A DNA stretch of 56,513 nt from an uncultured Methylophaga sp. (GCA_937877715.1 CALEHW010000044.1:1-56513); one strand, 5' to 3'. Positions 9,321-18,720 are shown, counted from the first letter of the stretch. Numbers and translations: made by a program. Notes: generated by a model not told the origin, from the sequence alone.

Positions 9321-9336
9321 AGCATAAAGCGTGCCG
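9321..9336 (-). promoter_or_regulatory. Sigma-54 (-24/-12) promoter of glnA
   Basis: Read on the minus strand the sequence is CGGCACGCTTTATGCT. The invariant GG and GC are exactly ten bases apart and most flanking bases fit the consensus TGGCACG-N4-TTGCW. Transcription would begin near 9310, leaving a leader of about 120 bases. Two NtrC dyads lie about 98 and 128 bases upstream of that start, close to the E. coli glnAp2 enhancer geometry. Confidence 0.85.
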
Positions 9337-9399
9337 ATCGTATAAGCAGCTGATCCTGCTTGAGACTTTTTATAACACACACACAAAACGGATACTTTA

Positions 9400-9446
9400 C
9401 GCACTGTTTTGGGGCGCTTTTTACCCGCTCGCACCAGTGTGGTGCG
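9400..9446. promoter_or_regulatory. Tandem NtrC enhancer sites upstream of glnA
   Basis: The distal site at 9430-9446, CGCACCAGTGTGGTGCG, is a perfect GCAC-N7-GTGC dyad. A weaker second site at 9400-9416, CGCACTGTTTTGGGGCG, has one core mismatch. Their centres are 30 bases apart, about three helical turns, which would put bound NtrC dimers on the same DNA face. The sites abut the end of tusA, so the enhancer occupies nearly all of the gap between the two genes. Confidence 0.75.
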
Positions 9447-9467
9447 GACTGCCCTGCAAGTTGTTGT

Positions 9468-9695
9468 TTAGCTACCCACCTTAATCACAATCCGCACCTC
9501 TCTCCCCTCCTGGCTTTTCTCCAATACGGCGTGGCCATTGATCCGACACCAGGCCGGTATATCGTTCAGTGCACCAGGATCAGAGGATATAACCTCTAGG
9601 TGGTCCCCCAGACTCAGCTCCTCTACCCTGTCCTGGGCACGAATTACCGGCATTGGACAGAGCAGGCCTCGGGTATCGATGGAAAAATTGGCCAT
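9468..9695 (-). CDS. tusA: TusA/SirA-family sulfur carrier protein
   Basis: This 75-residue protein has the TusA fold signature GLLCPMPVI with the persulfide-carrying Cys13 and the family CPxP motif. TusA-type proteins take sulfur from cysteine desulfurases or, in sulfur oxidisers, from rhodaneses, and hand it to partners in tRNA thiolation, molybdopterin synthesis or Dsr-type oxidation. It starts 11 bases downstream of the stop of a PP-loop ATPase gene on the same strand. That neighbour is related to tRNA-thiolating enzymes, so a dedicated carrier-enzyme pair is a reasonable inference. The usual length is about 75-82 residues. Confidence 0.88.
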   Translation of the reverse strand: MANFSIDTRGLLCPMPVIRAQDRVEELSLGDHLEVISSDPGALNDIPAWCRINGHAVLEKSQEGREVRIVIKVGS

Positions 9696-9706
9696 TCAGA
9701 CGGCTC

Positions 9707-10750
9707 CTATATGTACCAGCTCTTCTCAATATCGCTCGGAGAGATTGGTGCCACCTTGATCTCTCGGCTAGCTCCATCCATCTCTCTAATCTCTACGGTA
9801 ACCTCATCTGCACTCTTCCCCTTGCCGAAACGGGCGGTAATCCGGCCAGCCAGAATCAGATCCTCCTCACTGGCCTCCCCATCGATCAATACCAGGGGAC
9901 CGGGAAAGTCTGTTGTTCTCATGCTGATGTATCGGTTTCTATAGCCCTGAAGAAAGTGGTTTTCTCCCTCTTCTCGAGAGACGATCATTTTGAAGTTGTC
10001 CCGTGGACGCAGGTGACGGCCAACCTTGAGCAGCATGATGTCATCCATCTCATAATCACGACTGCCTCGCGCCTTCCAGAGATCAACCAGCTTGACCGAG
10101 TAACTCTCATCGGTAAGAAAACAGCATCCGCCTGCCGGGGTTGCGTAATCCTTAAAACCGAACTGCTTGGCCAGCGCCATCTGTGGCTTGCGTGTACGGC
10201 CACTGAAATCATATAGGGTTTCACGATCCAGCCACCCCTCTCTTTCAGGTAATGTTGGTGGAAGGTTTTTTGCACATAGTGGGCGCACCAGAAGGTCATC
10301 AGCGCCCGATTCGCCAGATACCACCGGCATCGTATCCTTGCGCTGTGACATCGGACGCTGCCCTACTACCTCTCCGGTGGCGATAAAATCAAACTGATGT
10401 TTATGCATCCACTCCAGCGCCTTCTTTACCATAAAGATTTTGCAGTCAAGACAGGGGTTCATATTGGCGCCATATCCATGCTTGGGGTTCAATAAAACGT
10501 CCTTGTACTCCTCCACGATATCAACAATGTGAAGTTTGATCCCCAGCTGTTCGGCAACCCAGAGTGCGTTGTTGCGTTTGTCTTTTTTCTGGTCTTTCTT
10601 GCGGATGGCGTGGGTATGCCCCTCCACACAGAAGCCGGTATAGAAATTGATTCCCTCGACATGAATACCCTGCTCCTGGAGTACGCGTACTGCCAGCATG
10701 GAATCCAGTCCACCTGAAACCAATACTGCCGCTTTTTTTGCTTCTGACAT
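9707..10750 (-). CDS. PP-loop ATPase related to tRNA thiolation enzymes (MnmA/ThiI-like)
   Basis: The ATG at 10750 gives 347 residues; an in-frame TTG directly before it adds one. The N terminus carries the adenylating PP-loop SGGLDSMLAVRVL (about residues 12-24), as in ATPases that adenylate a tRNA base before sulfur insertion. NPCLDCKIFM (near 100) and PAGGCCFLTDESYS (near 205) supply Cys residues that could carry persulfide. The C-terminal third (RPRDNFKMIVSREEGEN onward) looks like the DUF814/NFACT-R-like tail found in some MnmA-like proteins. It does not look like standard MnmA or ThiI throughout, because no THUMP or rhodanese domain is visible. It is followed by tusA. The function is inferred: sulfur transfer to RNA or another acceptor. 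Confidence 0.7.
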   Translation of the reverse strand: MSEAKKAAVLVSGGLDSMLAVRVLQEQGIHVEGINFYTGFCVEGHTHAIRKKDQKKDKRNNALWVAEQLGIKLHIVDIVEEYKDVLLNPKHGYGANMNPCLDCKIFMVKKALEWMHKHQFDFIATGEVVGQRPMSQRKDTMPVVSGESGADDLLVRPLCAKNLPPTLPEREGWLDRETLYDFSGRTRKPQMALAKQFGFKDYATPAGGCCFLTDESYSVKLVDLWKARGSRDYEMDDIMLLKVGRHLRPRDNFKMIVSREEGENHFLQGYRNRYISMRTTDFPGPLVLIDGEASEEDLILAGRITARFGKGKSADEVTVEIREMDGASREIKVAPISPSDIEKSWYI

Positions 10751-10792
10751 CAAATATCCCGGTTCAAACAGTAATAAGGGCGCATTCTACCC

Positions 10793-10830
10793 GAATCCAC
10801 GCCTGAAAATTGAATATAGAGCGTGGATTC
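10793..10830. repeat. 10-bp perfect inverted repeat in a divergent intergenic region
   Basis: GAATCCACGC at 10793-10802 is exactly inverted as GCGTGGATTC at 10821-10830, with an 18-base AT-rich spacer. It lies between the divergent PP-loop ATPase gene (start 10750) and the DUF6172 gene (start 10913). There is no adjacent T-run, so a regulator-binding operator is more likely than a terminator. The binding protein is unknown. Confidence 0.5.
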
Positions 10831-10912
10831 AGGTTCTGGCAGATGGCTGTCAATTGATACCTCTTTCACGGATAATGCCTGCTCATCCCCCACAACACTG
10901 TCGGCTCAAATC

Positions 10913-11221
10913 ATGAAAAAAACATTCTCGCTAACCCACCCCAAGAAGACGAAGCCTCGTCTTGTTGAGCCCATCAAACATGAAATCAGAAAATACATTA
11001 AAAGGGAGCGCAAAAAAAGCCTGCCTGATGGGGTTGATTATTGGGACTTTGACTGCAAATTTGGGGATGATGCGGCAAGCAGCGTCCTCATTCACCTCTC
11101 TGAGATTGATAAACAGATTGCCGAGGCCGAGTCCAAAACGCTTGACTCATTCTATATAGAGATTTTGGCAAAACCTGGCTATCGCACCAAAAAACCGGCG
11201 ACAAAAACCGATTCAGACTAG
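10913..11221 (+). CDS. Conserved small basic protein, DUF6172 family
   Basis: The frame can be opened further upstream, but the ATG at 10913 gives the typical 102-residue product beginning MKKTFSLTHPKKTKPRLVEP. It is Lys/Arg-rich at the N terminus, contains the conserved-looking VDYWDFDCKFG segment in the middle and ends in a helical, acidic-basic stretch. I recognise this as the gammaproteobacterial DUF6172 family, whose function is not known. The basic character could suggest nucleic-acid contact, but nothing in the sequence proves it. The U32 gene starts 23 bases after its stop on the same strand, so the two are probably co-transcribed. Confidence 0.75.
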   Translation: MKKTFSLTHPKKTKPRLVEPIKHEIRKYIKRERKKSLPDGVDYWDFDCKFGDDAASSVLIHLSEIDKQIAEAESKTLDSFYIEILAKPGYRTKKPATKTDSD

Positions 11222-11244
11222 CTGCCCAGTTCAGACAGGTTTCA

Positions 11245-13536
11245 ATGAAAAAAGAGATCGAACTGCTGGCACCTGGTGGTGATATTGACTCCATCAAGGC
11301 GGCTATCCTGGCTGGAGCGGATGCTGTCTATTGTGGGCTGGAGCGATTCAATGCTAGAAACCGGGCAGAAAACATAACACTTGATAACCTTAACGGGATT
11401 GTCCGACTTGCCCACAGAAATAGCTGTGAAATCTTTCTAACCGTCAACATCATCATAGTGGAGAGCGAAATACCTGCTCTTGTGGGGATGCTGAATAGGG
11501 TGGTCAAGATCGGAATTGATGGAATTATTGTTCAGGATTTGGGGCTGCTCTACCTACTCTCCAGATATTTTCCAACCCTCAAGGTTCATGCCTCCACGCA
11601 GCTGACAACCCACAACCCGGGCCAGATAAAATTCCTGCGTCATTTGGGTGTTGCCAGAGTAAACCTCTCCAGAGAGCTGAGCCTTGATGAGATAAAAGAG
11701 TTGAGCTCCGTTGCACATGAGAACAGGTTGCTGACCGAGGTATTTGTTCACGGCTCCAACTGCATCTCCTTTTCAGGTCTCTGCTACATGAGCTCACTGC
11801 ATGGTGGAAATTCTGGCAACCGTGGTCGCTGTAGCCAGCCCTGTAGAGACCAGTATCTGACTACTGCCGAGGGAATGAACTTCCCTCTGAACATAAAAGA
11901 CAACTCAGCATATTCCGATCTTGATGCACTCTATGATGCTGGAATTGACTCCATCAAGATTGAGGGCAGGATAAAGAAATACCATTATGTATATACCGTG
12001 GTAGACACCTGGAGAAAGCAGCTACAGCAGTTCTATAGCCAGGGCACAACAAGCAGTGATGATAGCAGCCTGCGCAAGGTGTTTAACCGTGACTTCTCAA
12101 ACTCGTTTTTACGGGGCTCCATCAGCAACCAGATCTTTATTGATAACCCACGAGACAACTCGGCACTACATCGCTCCAGACAATATAGTGGCTCAACTAC
12201 CAAGGGTTTAACGGTCGCTAAAAAAGAGCTCTATGAACTGAAAACAGAGATTATCGAGAGCGTCCAAGAGAGGATTAACACCTTAAGTATCGAACAAGCA
12301 CCTCTGCGAATCACCGTCTCTGGCAGCGCCAATAAGCCTCTGCAACTCTTTGTTGAAACTCCTGAAAGCACATTCACCGTCTCCTCAGACACCAAGCTGA
12401 AATATATCGTTAATCCTGCTGAAGATAACGATTCGCGACATAGCAATGGTAAAAAACCACCACAATATCTTGATCGTCAGTTTTTATTAAAACGGCTCAA
12501 GGCCATAAATGAGACTGAATATTTCATCGAGGATCTTGATCTAGAGAAGCTGCAGGAAGAGCTATCCATTCCTTTCAGCTCACTTACCCGGATAAAAAAC
12601 GAGATTCTCTTTATTCTGAATGGCTCAAAAAAGAGTGCTGGTCCAGTTGAGATACCACCCCTGAAAGAGGCTGGCAGTGACAATGCTAAGCCATCTCTGT
12701 CGCTGTTGATCTCGTCACAAGATGATCTTTATCTCGCTGAGGATGGTGTTGCAGAGATCTATTTCCAGCTCCCCTCCACTATTCAACATAACCTCTCTCA
12801 ACTAATTGAACTCTTCATGCACAACCCGAAGCTAATCCCATGGTTTCCGGCTCTGTTGATTGGTGAGGAGTACCATGCCGCAGTAGAGCTCCTTCATCAG
12901 CTGAAACCGGAGAAAATTGTTACCAACAACAGCGGCGTGGCCTACGAGGCGTATCGGAAGAAAATCCCATGGGTTGCTGGTCCCTACATGAACCTTGTCA
13001 ACTCATTTAGCATGCTTTGCCTGAAAGAGAACTTTAGCTGTAGTGGTGCATTTGTCTCAAATGAACTTAATAAAAATCAGATAAAGAGGATCAAAAAGCC
13101 TGACGATTTTGATCTCTACTACAGCATATATCACCCTATCGTATTGATGACTAGCAGGGTTTGCATGTTCCACCCCGTGACTGGATGCGAGAAAAATATT
13201 GTTGATGACAGGTGCATTCAACGCTGTGAAAAATCCGCATCCATTACAAACCTTAAAGATGTCTCCTTTATTATTGATAAGGTAAAGGGGGGTTATCACT
13301 CTATCTACAATGAGTATGATTTTCTCAACACCGATGTTGTTGCAGATATACCCAATACATTTTCCAGCTTTCTCATTGACTTGAGAGATATAAAAACCAG
13401 CACAAGCACCAAGGTTGAGAAATCAGCCATTATTAGGCTCTTCAGAGGACTGCTCAACGGAGAGAGTGGATCAACAGACAAACTTCATCGGAGTATCTCT
13501 CTCTCAACCAAAACTCAATATATAAAAGGGATCTAA
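11245..13536 (+). CDS. rlhA: U32-family protein, RlhA-like (23S rRNA cytidine hydroxylation)
   Basis: This 763-residue protein begins with the U32 signature IELLAPGGDIDSIKAAILAG and continues with an alpha/beta barrel core (to about residue 260). The core holds the Cys cluster CYMSSLHGGNSGNRGRCSQP-C typical of U32 proteins that bind an iron-sulfur cluster. Members of this group (RlhA, TrhP) hydroxylate rRNA or tRNA bases and use prephenate-derived oxygen chemistry, despite the historic label peptidase. Total length and a middle DUF3656-like region favour RlhA over TrhP, but the match is by general form. A C-terminal segment (about 640-680) contains three further Cys clustered around CMFHPVTGCEKN and RCIQRC. 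The last two bases of its stop region overlap the convergent flavoprotein gene. Confidence 0.7.
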   Translation: MKKEIELLAPGGDIDSIKAAILAGADAVYCGLERFNARNRAENITLDNLNGIVRLAHRNSCEIFLTVNIIIVESEIPALVGMLNRVVKIGIDGIIVQDLGLLYLLSRYFPTLKVHASTQLTTHNPGQIKFLRHLGVARVNLSRELSLDEIKELSSVAHENRLLTEVFVHGSNCISFSGLCYMSSLHGGNSGNRGRCSQPCRDQYLTTAEGMNFPLNIKDNSAYSDLDALYDAGIDSIKIEGRIKKYHYVYTVVDTWRKQLQQFYSQGTTSSDDSSLRKVFNRDFSNSFLRGSISNQIFIDNPRDNSALHRSRQYSGSTTKGLTVAKKELYELKTEIIESVQERINTLSIEQAPLRITVSGSANKPLQLFVETPESTFTVSSDTKLKYIVNPAEDNDSRHSNGKKPPQYLDRQFLLKRLKAINETEYFIEDLDLEKLQEELSIPFSSLTRIKNEILFILNGSKKSAGPVEIPPLKEAGSDNAKPSLSLLISSQDDLYLAEDGVAEIYFQLPSTIQHNLSQLIELFMHNPKLIPWFPALLIGEEYHAAVELLHQLKPEKIVTNNSGVAYEAYRKKIPWVAGPYMNLVNSFSMLCLKENFSCSGAFVSNELNKNQIKRIKKPDDFDLYYSIYHPIVLMTSRVCMFHPVTGCEKNIVDDRCIQRCEKSASITNLKDVSFIIDKVKGGYHSIYNEYDFLNTDVVADIPNTFSSFLIDLRDIKTSTSTKVEKSAIIRLFRGLLNGESGSTDKLHRSISLSTKTQYIKGI

Positions 13537-14720
13537 ACCACCTGCCCCGCACACCACCCTGATGACCAGGCCCATTGAAAATTATATCCACCCAACCAGC
13601 CGGTAACATCAACCACCTCTCCAACAAAATAGAGGCCAGACTCCTTGCTGGACCCCATGGTTTTGGATGAGAGCTCATTACAATCCACACCTCCCAGGGT
13701 CACCTCAGATGTTCGATACCCCTCCGTACCATTGGGTCTGAGCTGCCAATCCTGTAACTGTCGTGCAACATCACTGAAACTGGTATGTGTCACCTCCTGC
13801 AATCTGGCGTCCACTATCTCTCTACCCAGTAATAACGGTGGGAGTCGTTTAGGTAGCAACTCTGCCAAGACAGTTCCCAGCTGGCTGTTGGGCTGGGCTG
13901 ACTGTTTTGCAATCAAAAATTGTTCTACATCCGCGTCCGGCAACAGGTTAATGTGAACTGTCTCTCCTGGCCTCCAGTATGAGGAGATCTGTAAAATGGC
14001 GGGGCCACTCACTCCTCTGTGGGTAAACAGTACATTCTCTCTGAACTGATCGTCGCCTCTGCTGACAATACTATCCACAGCAATACCTGATAGGGCTGAA
14101 AACTTTTCCCGCTCCTCACTATGCAGGGTTAGTGGAACCAGACCCGCAGTAGTTGGCCATATATGGTGCCCAAACTGTTCCGCTACCCGATAACCCAAAG
14201 GAGTGGCTCCCATCTTTGGAATAGAGAGCCCCCCGGTGGCCATCACCAGTGAAGATGCCTGAAAATTCCCATGTGATGACTCTACAGTGAATCGGTCACC
14301 TTCCCTGCCGATGGTTTTGATCTCTCTCTGTAGACGTATATCCACCGCTGCACTTTCACATTCGGCAAGGAGCATATCGAGGATATCCCTGGCACTGTTG
14401 TCACAAAATAGCTGTCCATGATCCCTCTCATGGTATGGGATTCGATGCTGGTTCACCATGGCGATAAAGTCCCACTGGGTAAAACGGCTCAATGCAGATT
14501 TACAGAAGTGTGGGTTGTGGGATATATAGTTGTCCGCACTTACCTGCTGGTTGGTGAAATTGCAGCGCCCGCCTCCCGATACCAGAATTTTTTTGCCCGG
14601 CTTATCGGCATGATCCAGCACAATCACCTGGCGCCCACGCTTTCCTGCCTCTATTGCGCACATTAACCCTGATGCGCTGGCACCAATAATCAGTACATCT
14701 GTTTGAACGGTCTTGGACAT
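13533..14720 (-). CDS. HI0933/YhiN-family FAD-dependent oxidoreductase
   Basis: From the ATG at 14720 the product has 395 residues. It opens with a Rossmann FAD motif (DVLIIGASASGLMCAIEAGK), followed by KILVSGGGRCNFTN, the diagnostic signature of the HI0933 flavoprotein family (YhiN, BaiN). Near the C terminus are GGVDCNELSSKTM and the FAD-closing GEVVDVTGWLGGYNFQWA. The natural substrate is not established for most members. A frame extended to 14750 adds ten residues without support. It converges with the U32 gene and overlaps its end by a few bases; it diverges from glyQ. Confidence 0.88.
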   Translation of the reverse strand: MSKTVQTDVLIIGASASGLMCAIEAGKRGRQVIVLDHADKPGKKILVSGGGRCNFTNQQVSADNYISHNPHFCKSALSRFTQWDFIAMVNQHRIPYHERDHGQLFCDNSARDILDMLLAECESAAVDIRLQREIKTIGREGDRFTVESSHGNFQASSLVMATGGLSIPKMGATPLGYRVAEQFGHHIWPTTAGLVPLTLHSEEREKFSALSGIAVDSIVSRGDDQFRENVLFTHRGVSGPAILQISSYWRPGETVHINLLPDADVEQFLIAKQSAQPNSQLGTVLAELLPKRLPPLLLGREIVDARLQEVTHTSFSDVARQLQDWQLRPNGTEGYRTSEVTLGGVDCNELSSKTMGSSKESGLYFVGEVVDVTGWLGGYNFQWAWSSGWCAGQVV

Positions 14721-14818
14721 AATGACCATAACTGTAATGGAGGTGGCCATGAGTGGGAAGTAGTGGTGCTATAATTCCCCCCTTTCAGAAAGAGAACAAC
14801 CATCTTTTCGGGTTTTTC

Positions 14819-15745
14819 ATGAACAACAACGACTCATCTACTTTTCAGGGGCTGATTCTTTCGCTTCAGAACTACTGGGCAGAGCAGGGATGTCTGCTTA
14901 ATCAACCTTATGATATGGAGGTTGGGGCAGGCACCTTCCACCCAGCCACCTTCTTACGGGCTATCGGGCCAGAGCCCTGGAGTGCGGCCTATGTACAGCC
15001 CTCCCGTCGTCCAACCGATGGACGCTATGGCGAGAACCCCAACCGTCTGCAGCACTACTATCAGTTTCAGGTTGTTATCAAACCATCACCTCTGGAGATC
15101 CAGGAGCTCTATCTGGACTCTCTGCGGATGCTGGGGATTGATCCACTAGTACATGATATCCGTTTTGTGGAAGATAACTGGGAATCCCCTACCCTCGGTG
15201 CCTGGGGACTTGGCTGGGAGGTTTGGTTGAATGGCATGGAGGTGAGCCAGTTCACCTATTTCCAGCAGGTAGGCGGCCTTGACTGTCGTCCGGTAACAGG
15301 TGAGATCACCTATGGCCTGGAACGTATCGCCATGTACCTGCAAGGGGTGGAAAGTGTATTTGATCTAATCTGGACCGATGGACCACTCGGCAAGGTCACA
15401 TATGGTGACGTCTTCCACCAGAATGAGGTGGAGATGTCCGCCTACAATTTCAAGCATGCCAATGTGGAGGAGCTGTTCCACCAGTTTGACAGCTGTGAAT
15501 CTGAGAGCAAGAAGCTGATCGAGGCCGGCCTGTCACTGCCCGCATATGAGATGATGTTGAGATCATCCCACCTCTTTAATCTGCTGGATGCCAGAAACGC
15601 CATCTCGGTTACCGAGCGTGCCCGTTTTATTGGCAGAATTCGCGGTCTCTCGCGTGCTGTTGCACAGGCCTATTATGAACGCAGAGAGAGTCTAGGGTTC
15701 CCGATGTTAAATGGATCAGACCAACCGGCGGGGAATGAGTCATGA
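14819..15745 (+). CDS. glyQ: Glycyl-tRNA synthetase alpha subunit
   Basis: The alpha chain of the bacterial alpha2beta2 glycyl-tRNA synthetase activates glycine and charges tRNA-Gly. The 308-residue product shows the expected conserved start [29 protein letters not shown] and [19 protein letters not shown], all typical of GlyQ. The ATG at 14819 gives a family-typical length (about 300), so an upstream frame opening at 14753 was not used. Its TGA overlaps the glyS start in an ATGA arrangement, implying translational coupling of the two subunits. Confidence 0.97.
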   Translation: MNNNDSSTFQGLILSLQNYWAEQGCLLNQPYDMEVGAGTFHPATFLRAIGPEPWSAAYVQPSRRPTDGRYGENPNRLQHYYQFQVVIKPSPLEIQELYLDSLRMLGIDPLVHDIRFVEDNWESPTLGAWGLGWEVWLNGMEVSQFTYFQQVGGLDCRPVTGEITYGLERIAMYLQGVESVFDLIWTDGPLGKVTYGDVFHQNEVEMSAYNFKHANVEELFHQFDSCESESKKLIEAGLSLPAYEMMLRSSHLFNLLDARNAISVTERARFIGRIRGLSRAVAQAYYERRESLGFPMLNGSDQPAGNES

Positions 15746-17814
15746 GCACTGAGAACTTTCTGTTCGAATTGGGCACAGAGGAGCTGCCGCCAAAATCACT
15801 GCGGACCCTGAGCGAGGCTCTGGGGCAAGAGGTAGAGGCTGGTTTAGAAAAAGCAGGTCTCAAATATGGCGAGGTTAGGCTCTATGCCGCACCTCGCAGA
15901 CTGGCATTTACCATTGATGCCCTGCAGACAAAACAGGCTGATCGTGAGACCGAAAGAAAAGGGCCTGCTGAGGCTGCTGCGTTTGATGCCGATGGAAACC
16001 CAACCAAGGCTGTAATGGGTTTTGCCCGCTCCTGTGGGGTTGAGGTTGCTGAGCTGGACAGAGTTGAGACCCCAAAAGGGGTCTGGATGAGCTATCAGAT
16101 AAAATCCAAGGGCGAGTCCACTGCTGAGCTGCTACCAGCAATTATTCAAACCGCTCTGGATCGGCTCCCTATTCCCAAAAGGATGCGCTGGGGCGACTCT
16201 GATGCCGAGTTCCTGCGCCCGGTCCACTGGGTTGTTGCCCTGTTGGGGGATGCTGTTGTTCCAGTAACACTCTATAACATCACCTCTGGCAACCAATCTC
16301 AAGGACACCGTTTTCACCACCCTGAGAAAATTACCATCTCATCTGCCGGCAGCTATGCGACACAGTTGGAAAATGAGGGGATGGTACTGGCCGACACATC
16401 AGTAAGACGCGAGCGGGTACGCCAACAGGTTATCGATGTTGCGTCCGGGATTGGTGGCAGTGCCATTATTGACAGTGATCTGCTGGATGAGGTCACCGCG
16501 TTGGTAGAGTGGCCTGTTGCAATTGGTGGTAGCTTTGAGGGTCGCTTCCTGGAGGTACCTCAAGAGGCACTGATTGCATCAATGCAGGGGCACCAGAAAT
16601 TCTTCCCGGTAGTGAATGGAGATGGAGAGTTGATGGCTCACTTCATAACCGTCAGCAATATTGAGAGCCGTGACCCAACAATGGTACAGAGTGGGAATGA
16701 GCGTGTAATTCGTCCACGACTGTCTGATGCTGTATTTTTCTGGGAGCAGGATCTGAGTCAACCACTCTCCTCGCATCAAGAGGGGCTGAAAAAAGTGGTC
16801 TACCAGGAGAAGCTTGGATCACTATTGGACAAGTCGGAACGGGTCGCCAAACTTGCTGCAACTATCGCGTCTGAGCTCGGTTCCAGTGTGGAATATGCGG
16901 AACGTGCTGCCATGCTGGCAAAATGTGATCTGTTGACCAATATGGTCAAGGAATTCCCGGAGCTTCAAGGTACCATGGGGCGTTACTACGGTGAGCATGA
17001 TGGCGAGGCTACCGAGGTCGCTATCGCCATGGATGAACAGTACATGCCCCGCTTCTCTGGCGACCGACTCCCTTCTACCCCAACCGGTGAGACTGTTGCA
17101 CTAGCTGAACGCATTGACTCCCTGGTGGGGATATTTGGCATTGGCATGGTTCCGACTGGCGACAAAGACCCGTTTGCCCTGCGCCGGGCAGCCCTTGGGG
17201 TGCTCCGTATCATGGTTGAAAACCAGCGCCCTCTAAACCTGCTTGATCTGATTAAGGAATCGGCAGCTGGTTACGGAGACAAAATCGAGGAAGGTACTGC
17301 ACAGAAGGTTTTTGCCTTTATGCTGGAGCGGCTGCGTGGCTACTACCGAGACAAAAATATCTCACCAGCAGTCTTTGAGTCTGTGCTTTCTTGTCAGCCT
17401 CCGCAGCCAATGGATTTTGATCTGCGTATTGCTGCAGTTAACCAGTTTGTTGATAGTGAGGAGGCAGTCAGCCTGAGTGCGGCCAACAAACGAATACATA
17501 ATCTGTTGAAAAAAGCTGGTGATGTTATTGAGGGACAGGTTGATGCTGTTCTGCTGGAGGAGGATGTAGAAAAATCTCTCCACTCCATGCTGAAGCAGAT
17601 CCGCCAACAGCTCGATGATGCCCTGCAACAGAATGATTATGCGATGGCACTAAAACTTCTTTCAAAATTGCGTGGTCCTGTTGATCAGTTCTTTGATGCT
17701 GTGATGGTTATGGCTGATGATCCTGAGATTAGAAAAAACCGTCTCGCCCTACTCTCCCAGCTACGCAGTCAGTTCCTCCGAATTGCCGATATCTCACTCC
17801 TGCACACAACCTGA
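15742..17814 (+). CDS. glyS: Glycyl-tRNA synthetase beta subunit
   Basis: GlyS is the tRNA-binding and processivity chain of the heterotetrameric glycyl-tRNA synthetase. The 690 residues begin with the hallmark [15 protein letters not shown] and contain [26 protein letters not shown] and GHQKFFPV, as in other GlyS proteins. The HD-like and anticodon-binding C-terminal part is intact and the length is normal (E. coli 689). It overlaps the glyQ stop by four bases and is followed seven bases later by a MazG-like gene on the same strand. Confidence 0.97.
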   Translation: MSTENFLFELGTEELPPKSLRTLSEALGQEVEAGLEKAGLKYGEVRLYAAPRRLAFTIDALQTKQADRETERKGPAEAAAFDADGNPTKAVMGFARSCGVEVAELDRVETPKGVWMSYQIKSKGESTAELLPAIIQTALDRLPIPKRMRWGDSDAEFLRPVHWVVALLGDAVVPVTLYNITSGNQSQGHRFHHPEKITISSAGSYATQLENEGMVLADTSVRRERVRQQVIDVASGIGGSAIIDSDLLDEVTALVEWPVAIGGSFEGRFLEVPQEALIASMQGHQKFFPVVNGDGELMAHFITVSNIESRDPTMVQSGNERVIRPRLSDAVFFWEQDLSQPLSSHQEGLKKVVYQEKLGSLLDKSERVAKLAATIASELGSSVEYAERAAMLAKCDLLTNMVKEFPELQGTMGRYYGEHDGEATEVAIAMDEQYMPRFSGDRLPSTPTGETVALAERIDSLVGIFGIGMVPTGDKDPFALRRAALGVLRIMVENQRPLNLLDLIKESAAGYGDKIEEGTAQKVFAFMLERLRGYYRDKNISPAVFESVLSCQPPQPMDFDLRIAAVNQFVDSEEAVSLSAANKRIHNLLKKAGDVIEGQVDAVLLEEDVEKSLHSMLKQIRQQLDDALQQNDYAMALKLLSKLRGPVDQFFDAVMVMADDPEIRKNRLALLSQLRSQFLRIADISLLHTT

Positions 17815-17821
17815 GATAACC

Positions 17822-18163
17822 ATGAACAGTGACTCCTACCAGGATATGCTAAATGAGGTTCAGGCCTTTCACGACAAACACCAGTTTAGTGAGAATGGTG
17901 GTGAGGAGATGACCTATAGAATCTCACTGATGGCCGAGGAGCTTGGGGAAATCTCATCCTGTGTCACAAAAGGAAAAAGCAAGGAGGAGCTTGCTGAAGA
18001 GTGTGCAGACCTCTTTATCCTGTTGATGGGAACTGCGATTGCGGCAGATTTCGACCTTAATCAATCATTCTGGGACAAAATGAAAAAGCTCGAACAGAGA
18101 AAATCGAGGATGGTTGATGGAAGGATCCGTGTCTCGGAGTTCAGAGGAGTTAAGGAGCAATAA
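17822..18163 (+). CDS. MazG-like nucleotide pyrophosphohydrolase
   Basis: This 113-residue all-helical protein shows the EExxE and ExxD metal-binding pattern of MazG-type enzymes (MAEELGEISS and AEECADLFILLMG). Such enzymes cleave nucleoside triphosphates to monophosphate and pyrophosphate and are regarded as house-cleaning enzymes. It is a single-domain form; the tandem E. coli MazG is more than twice as long. The ATG at 17822 follows the glyS stop after seven bases; a longer frame reaching into glyS is ignored. gmhB follows after two bases, so the genes are likely one transcription unit. The substrate cannot be read from the sequence. Confidence 0.8.
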   Translation: MNSDSYQDMLNEVQAFHDKHQFSENGGEEMTYRISLMAEELGEISSCVTKGKSKEELAEECADLFILLMGTAIAADFDLNQSFWDKMKKLEQRKSRMVDGRIRVSEFRGVKEQ

Positions 18164-18165
18164 CC

Positions 18166-18720
18166 ATGGAACTGATTATTCTTGATCGGGATGGCGTCAT
18201 CAATGAGGACTCGGATGAGTACATCAAATCTCCAAATGAGTGGCGCCCACTGCCAGGCAGTATTCAGGCAATCGCTCGACTAAACCATGCTGGTTATCGA
18301 GTCGTAGTTGCAACCAACCAGTCAGGGGTTGGTCGAGGCCTGTTTGATATTGAGACTCTTGGAAAAATACACGAGAAAATGTACCTGCAGCTCGAGGAGG
18401 CTGGAGCCTCTGTCGAGGCGATCTTCTACTGCCCACACACCCCGGAGGATAAATGTGAGTGCAGAAAACCAAAGCCAGGGCTATTTTACGACATTGAAAA
18501 CCGTCTCGGTAAAGAACTCAGCGGGATCTATGCAGTGGGTGACTCTCTGAGAGACTTCGAGGCAGCGCGAGCAGTTGGGGCTACACCAATACTGGTAAAA
18601 ACCGGTAAGGGAAAGAGGACCATTGAGGGAGGCCAGGGACTGAACGATGTTCTACAGTTTGATGATCTCTACAGCTTTGTTGATGCACTGCTAAGTGGTG
18701 CCCTCGCTAACAAAGCGTAG
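18166..18720 (+). CDS. gmhB: D-glycero-beta-D-manno-heptose 1,7-bisphosphate 7-phosphatase
   Basis: GmhB removes the 7-phosphate from heptose bisphosphate in the ADP-heptose pathway for lipopolysaccharide core. The 184 residues carry the HAD motif I DRDGVIN, motif II in ATNQSGVGRG, and the zinc-binding loop CPHTPEDKCECRKPKPG that is specific to GmhB and histidinol-phosphate phosphatases. Motif IV, GDSLRDFEAARAVG, completes the active site. Length is usual for the family. It follows the MazG-like gene closely, and a PlsC-type acyltransferase gene starts 13 bases after it, as in many gammaproteobacteria (glyQS-gmhB-plsC order). Confidence 0.93.
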   Translation: MELIILDRDGVINEDSDEYIKSPNEWRPLPGSIQAIARLNHAGYRVVVATNQSGVGRGLFDIETLGKIHEKMYLQLEEAGASVEAIFYCPHTPEDKCECRKPKPGLFYDIENRLGKELSGIYAVGDSLRDFEAARAVGATPILVKTGKGKRTIEGGQGLNDVLQFDDLYSFVDALLSGALANKA

